Shown: in pieces, positions 60,357 to 64,000 of the stretch | Position numbering within the stretch: position 1 is the stretch's first letter | Layout: every line of letters starts with the position of its first letter | NCBI GenBank assembly: GCA_029204225.1 | Contig: CM055095.1 | Location: 24,906,503-24,970,502, forward strand | Direction of reading: 5' to 3' | Length of the DNA stretch: 64,000 bases | DNA from: Diphasiastrum complanatum | Lineage: Eukaryota > Streptophyta > Lycopodiopsida > Lycopodiales > Lycopodiaceae | Translations under genes and position numbers: made by a program | The notes under the pieces: generated by a model | Database searches by the model: none | What the model saw: only the letters and a program-made list of their open reading frames with translations | What the model was told of the DNA's origin: nothing

Positions 60357-60871
60357 TGTTGGAGGGTTTGCGGATCCCAAGGCAATGCTAACCCTAGTTA
60401 ATAAGTGAGAGGGATTTGGCACCCTGCGTGTGTAAGTCCAACCTGATGATCACATAGTTATTTGATTAATTAGAAAGTCAATAAAAGGACTTTAGGCCTT
60501 TTTGCGGAACTTTTAATGTCGCAAGGCCTAAATGTCAAGTTAGTGAATAAAGTTGGGTTTCCCTCCAATTTGATTGGGTTCCCACTCTTTTTTAAATTTG
60601 AATAATTAGGGAGGCAGAATTGGACCAATAGGATTCAGAGGCCAAGGTCCTCCTCTCTACTATAAAAAGAGACCAACTCGAGTTCCTACACATGTACATA
60701 TCTTCATTTCAATAAAGCAGATTGGTTCTCTTGTGAAATGGATTTGTGAATGTCCTTGCTCTCTATCACTTTTTCTTCATCTCTCATGCTTTTAGTGTGT
60801 TTGGTAATTGTTGGATCTGATTGTTATTAGGATTGCATGTTTTTATACTTTTTATGAGAGAGAAAGGGGGA

Positions 60872-60950
<79 letters not shown>

Positions 60951-61046
60951 TGTGTGTGTGTGTGTAAGTTATCTTCATTGTGGATCTAGTGTTAATGGAT
61001 GTAGTGTTAATGCTTAGGGTTAATGGATGTAGAATTAGATGTGAAT
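60357..61046 (+). repeat. Ty3/gypsy LTR, plus orientation, right-truncated
   Basis: It starts TGTTGGAGGGTTTGCGG, and a TATAAAA box lies at 60661-60667. It aligns with the reverse complement of 61869-62622 from its start to about GATGTGAATC (61046), then diverges before the usual LTR end. It carries a strongly expanded (GA)n at the place where its sister LTR has only a short GA tract. Confidence 0.8.
60868..60966. repeat. Microsatellite (GA)n(GT)n inside an LTR
   Basis: About 37 GA units are followed by about 9 GT units. It lies within the gypsy LTR at 60357-61046. Confidence 0.97.
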
Positions 61047-61539
61047 CTTCCATTCATTAAATATAGATAGATTTGATTTCTTTAGAGAAAAGTTCAATGT
61101 AAATAAAATAAACTAGGGCTTACGAGAGAGTGTTAGATATTGTAAGTCTAGTTTATTACTTGTTGGACACACAACATTATAATCAACAGTTCTATTTATT
61201 TATGTGTTCATGTAGCTGGTGTAAGTGCCACGTTAGCAACACATAGATAGAATAAGTTGGGATGATCATCCTGTAACAGGAACCATCGTCCCATGCAATA
61301 GTACCCCCATAAATTAGTGGTGTATATGTACTTTTCTTTCGTTCATTATGCTAGTCAATGTTTTGGAGTTTATGTGTGCTTTATCTCTGAGGTTTGCTTA
61401 GTTCTTTGATAGATAGCTAAGCTGATTTTCAATATGTGATTTTGTTTGATCTTGAGCAACATCCAATCCTCCAAAGGATAAGTCATGTTTATGTTCAATT
61501 AGTCTCAATCATTGGTCAACTAATAGAACAATCATTTTT

Positions 61540-61800
61540 CTACAAGGGATATCTTATCAACAATTATTAGTTGCATATGCTCATATGCTTTTGTTAGTGT
61601 ATCTAATCTTTTAGAACTTAGTGACATTATATGTTTTGTATTGATTGGTAAGTTTAATGTGGAATGCAATGTTGTTCCATCTATAGGTAGCTTTTTCAAT
61701 GGATGCAGTAATAGCACTTTCATTTTTTTCAAGTCTGATTATAATGTTAGATATCAACTGCCTCATAAGAAATTTTCCAGTCCCTACTCCTGTCAAGAAA
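61540..61800 (-). pseudogene. Second PIF1-like helicase fragment (different family)
   Basis: In two overlapping minus-strand frames it encodes MTGVGTGKFLMRQLISNIII (Walker A region, GxGTGK) and ITASIEKATYRWNNIAFHI. The other frame has LHSTLNLPINTKHIMSLSSK, RLDTLTKAYEHMQLIIVDKISLV (Walker B region, DE changed to DK). The wording differs clearly from the helicase at 56653-58520 and resembles PIF1/Helitron helicases with a LSSxxLxxL..LQLIIIDEISLV core. Only about 90 residues remain. Confidence 0.7.
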
Positions 61801-61868
61801 AGATGTATTGATTGTATTAGTTAAAGTTTGATTCTATGCGAAAACTATTTTGGTTTGTATGATATGTT

Positions 61869-62622
61869 TGTAGTGGGCATTTCCTATCCACCCTCAACCC
61901 TAGATCCAAGCACATAAGCATCAAGGAGATGAAAAGGAATAACTAGTTGTCACGCGGAGATTCGTTCCCAGAGCGATAACATATTTCATAATCCAGCAAA
62001 TGGATTCATATCTAACACTAAGATCCATTAACACTAAGCATTAACAGTACTCCATTAACACTAGATCCTCAACAGTGATAGATACTTACTCTTTTCTCTC
62101 TCTCTTTCTCTCTCACAAAAAGCATAAGAATGATCAATCCCAATAAGCATCAAATCCAACAATTAGCAAATCCAAAGAAAACATGAGAGTTAGAGGAGGA
62201 AAGATGGAGAGTAAGGGCATTACATATCCATTCCATAAGAAGGCCAACCTGCTTGCATTAAAAAAAAGAGAATACAAATGATTTGAATTTACCACTATAT
62301 ATAGTGGATTTTAGGGCTTTGGCCTTTAATCCTATTGGCCAATTTCTACCCTAAGTATTCAAAAAGTGGAGGGAACCCATTCAAAAATTGGAGGGAACCA
62401 ATTTGTATTTGAATTTTGGTGAGAACCCCTTTTATTCACTAACTTGACTATTAGGTCCTGTGGCATTAAAAGTCCCGCAAAAAGGCCTAAAGTCCTTTTA
62501 TTAACTTATAATTAATCAATTAACTATGTGATCTTCGGGTTGGACTTACACACACAGGTGCCGAATCCCCCTCACCTGTTAACTATGGTTAGGGCTACTT
62601 GGGATCCGCAAACCCTCCAATA
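61869..62622 (-). repeat. Ty3/gypsy 3' LTR, 754 bp
   Basis: On the minus strand it starts TATTGGAGGGTTTGCGG at 62622 (TG changed to TA), directly after the polypurine tract ending GGTGGGGGATAC (62623-62645). It ends ATGCCCACTACA at 61869. A perfect palindrome CCACTATATATAGTGG (62292-62307) contains the TATA box. The flank ATGTT (61864-61868) would be one TSD copy; the other lies beyond the window. Confidence 0.85.
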
Positions 62623-62645
62623 GTATCCCCCACCAAAACTGGTGG

Positions 62646-64000
62646 CGGTCCCTCAACACCTCGCGAGATTTATTACTTTGGGATCTGGTAGCCAGATAAC
62701 GGAAAGTGATCCTTTCACGTCACTTTGTTCAAGGCCTTGAGATTCACACAAATTCTTAGTTTTCCATTCTTCTTAGAAACAATGACGATTGGTAAAACTC
62801 ATTCGGTATGCTCAATCTCATTAAATGAAATCGGTGTCAAGCAATCTCCGAAGCTCTTTTTTTATCAGATCCGCAACATGAGGATTACAGCGATAGAACT
62901 TTGTAACCTTTGGAACTGCATCAAGTATTAAACGTATAGTATGTTCAATAACTGACGTCGGAATACCCTTGAGATCTTTATAAGTCCATGCAAAGCAATC
63001 TTGATACTTAATAAGTAACGTGTATAGCACTTGAAACTATTCAGGATTAAGTTGTGATCCAAACTCTTACAATTTTTTGTGGTTCTCCTGGTTCAGCAAG
63101 ATTCATAGGTTGTGTCCTAGTAGCCGGGCCATCGTAAACATCTTTCGATCCAGGCACTTGTTCTTCGGGTTCACAATGCACTTTTGGTAACATGATAACC
63201 ACGTCATCCAGTGTATATTGTTTAAAATGCTCGGGCATTTCATGCTGAACTTCATCTGCTTGTTCTTTGTCAAAAGGATTTGTCTTGGATCTTCGCTTAG
63301 CCTACTTAGCAAGAATCAATCGTGGAGGTAATTACTATAAACTCTTTTTCGAAGGTGAAGACTTCCTAGATGGTGATGTCTTGCAAAAACTCTGACTTGA
63401 GGAATCTTCATCAACTTTCTCTTTTCCTTTGTCCAATAAGGGTGGCACATTCTTTGTATCAATCTTTTGAGGAGGATTTTCCCATTTCAGGACCGTATTA
63501 TAATGTTGTTTGGCTTGTTTCTTCGTCACTGAACCTATGATCATGTCTTCTTTCAATATAACTACTTCTGGCAGTTTTATTGTTGGTTCATCAGGAATAT
63601 TACGCACTCCAAAAATCTGGTCGAATCCATATGATTTAGAATCTGCTCATCAGTAAGTTCTGCATTGTCATCATAAGTCATGGCATGACTCACAAGAATG
63701 AGTTCATTTTCAATCGATTCTGGTATAGGCTCCGTTGATATCGGAGCTACATTTAGCACATTCAATGGAAAAGTGATCAGTGTATCCAAAGTTCGATCCG
63801 ATAATAAAATCTCGCTCAAATCGGATTGATTATCTTGTTGACACATATATAGGCAAGATTGATGAAATCCATGTTGATTCTCCTTGAGAAGGCTCTCTCA
63901 TGAATACCCATTGCCATAAGTAGAGGATCCACAAGGGCCATCCACTGAGTGACCATTCTTGTGCTAGGAAGGATCATGATGTCCGTTGCAGTTGGAAAAC
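62646..64000 (-). pseudogene. Ty3/gypsy protease linker and RT start, joined directly to the 3' end
   Basis: Read leftward from the window edge: AELTDEQILNHMDSTRF (63577-63846), KKQAKQHYNTVLKWENPPQK, EPGEPQKIVRVWITT, then the RT entry YQDCFAWTYKDLKGIP, RLILDAVPKVTKFYRCNPHV and LIKKELRRLLDTDFI. After that come PIVIVSKKNGKLRICVNLKA and LNKVT, a TGA, and KDHFPLSGYQ. At this point, only a few dozen bases before the polypurine tract, the RT ends. The catalytic RT half, RNase H and integrase are deleted. It is the same family as 11576-12950. The right part continues outside the window. Confidence 0.88.

Overview
This window is nuclear DNA of a land plant, most likely a seed plant. The evidence is one large intron-rich host gene (ATG7, minus strand), canonical GT..AG introns, and a dense fill of plant-type Ty1/copia, Ty3/gypsy, LINE, TRIM and Helitron-type sequence. 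No ribosomal RNA gene, functional tRNA gene, CRISPR array or prokaryote-like operon was seen. The species cannot be named from the sequence alone.

Layout. (1) 1-2560: a decayed copia pol (minus) cut by a 1.38 kb solo-LTR-like insertion with a CCATA target-site duplication (TSD). (2) 2560-6160: AT-rich DNA, then a broken gene of unknown family. It has a coiled-coil segment followed by a D...D...CxxC arrangement. The coiled-coil segment is split by a complete 767 bp TRIM whose internal region is only 42 bp. (3) 6160-10765: copia LTR, gag and pol scraps, a foldback element and a trihelix-like gene fragment. (4) 10870-12950: gypsy LTR plus truncated pol (minus). (5) 13312-16690: decayed copia with an initiator-tRNA-Met primer site (minus). 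(6) 17518-17631: an 86 bp tRNA-like retroposon with a 14 bp TSD. (7) 17781-22565: a complete 4.8 kb non-autonomous LTR element (TSD CAAGG) carrying a cytosolic HSP90 5' fragment and a gypsy integrase fragment. A 363 bp tandem duplication overlaps its right end.

(8) 23705-55647: ATG7, the E1-like enzyme of autophagy, about 725 residues in 14 recognisable exons. Intron 1 (about 15.6 kb) and intron 3 (about 11.8 kb) are filled with retroelements. Intron 3 holds a deleted LINE copy, a complete 5.2 kb copia (TSD CGTGT) nested in an older LTR, gypsy gag-pol debris and a LINE 3' end. Intron 1 holds a gypsy LTR, minisatellites, a nearly full copia gag-pol, LINE ORF1 and endonuclease, a further LTR, and opposed gypsy gag and integrase scraps.

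(9) 56035-64000: a direct repeat of about 0.7 kb flanking a Helitron-type PIF1 helicase remnant, two oppositely oriented gypsy LTRs of one family, a second and different PIF1 fragment, and a gypsy gag-pol fragment running off the window.

ATG7 is the only gene likely to work as a host gene. Almost everything else is mobile DNA at different ages. Four insertions are confirmed directly by matched target-site duplications (TAAGA, CATTTTTCAATTGG, CAAGG, CGTGT). A fifth (CCATA) is confirmed by exact restoration of the interrupted reading frame.
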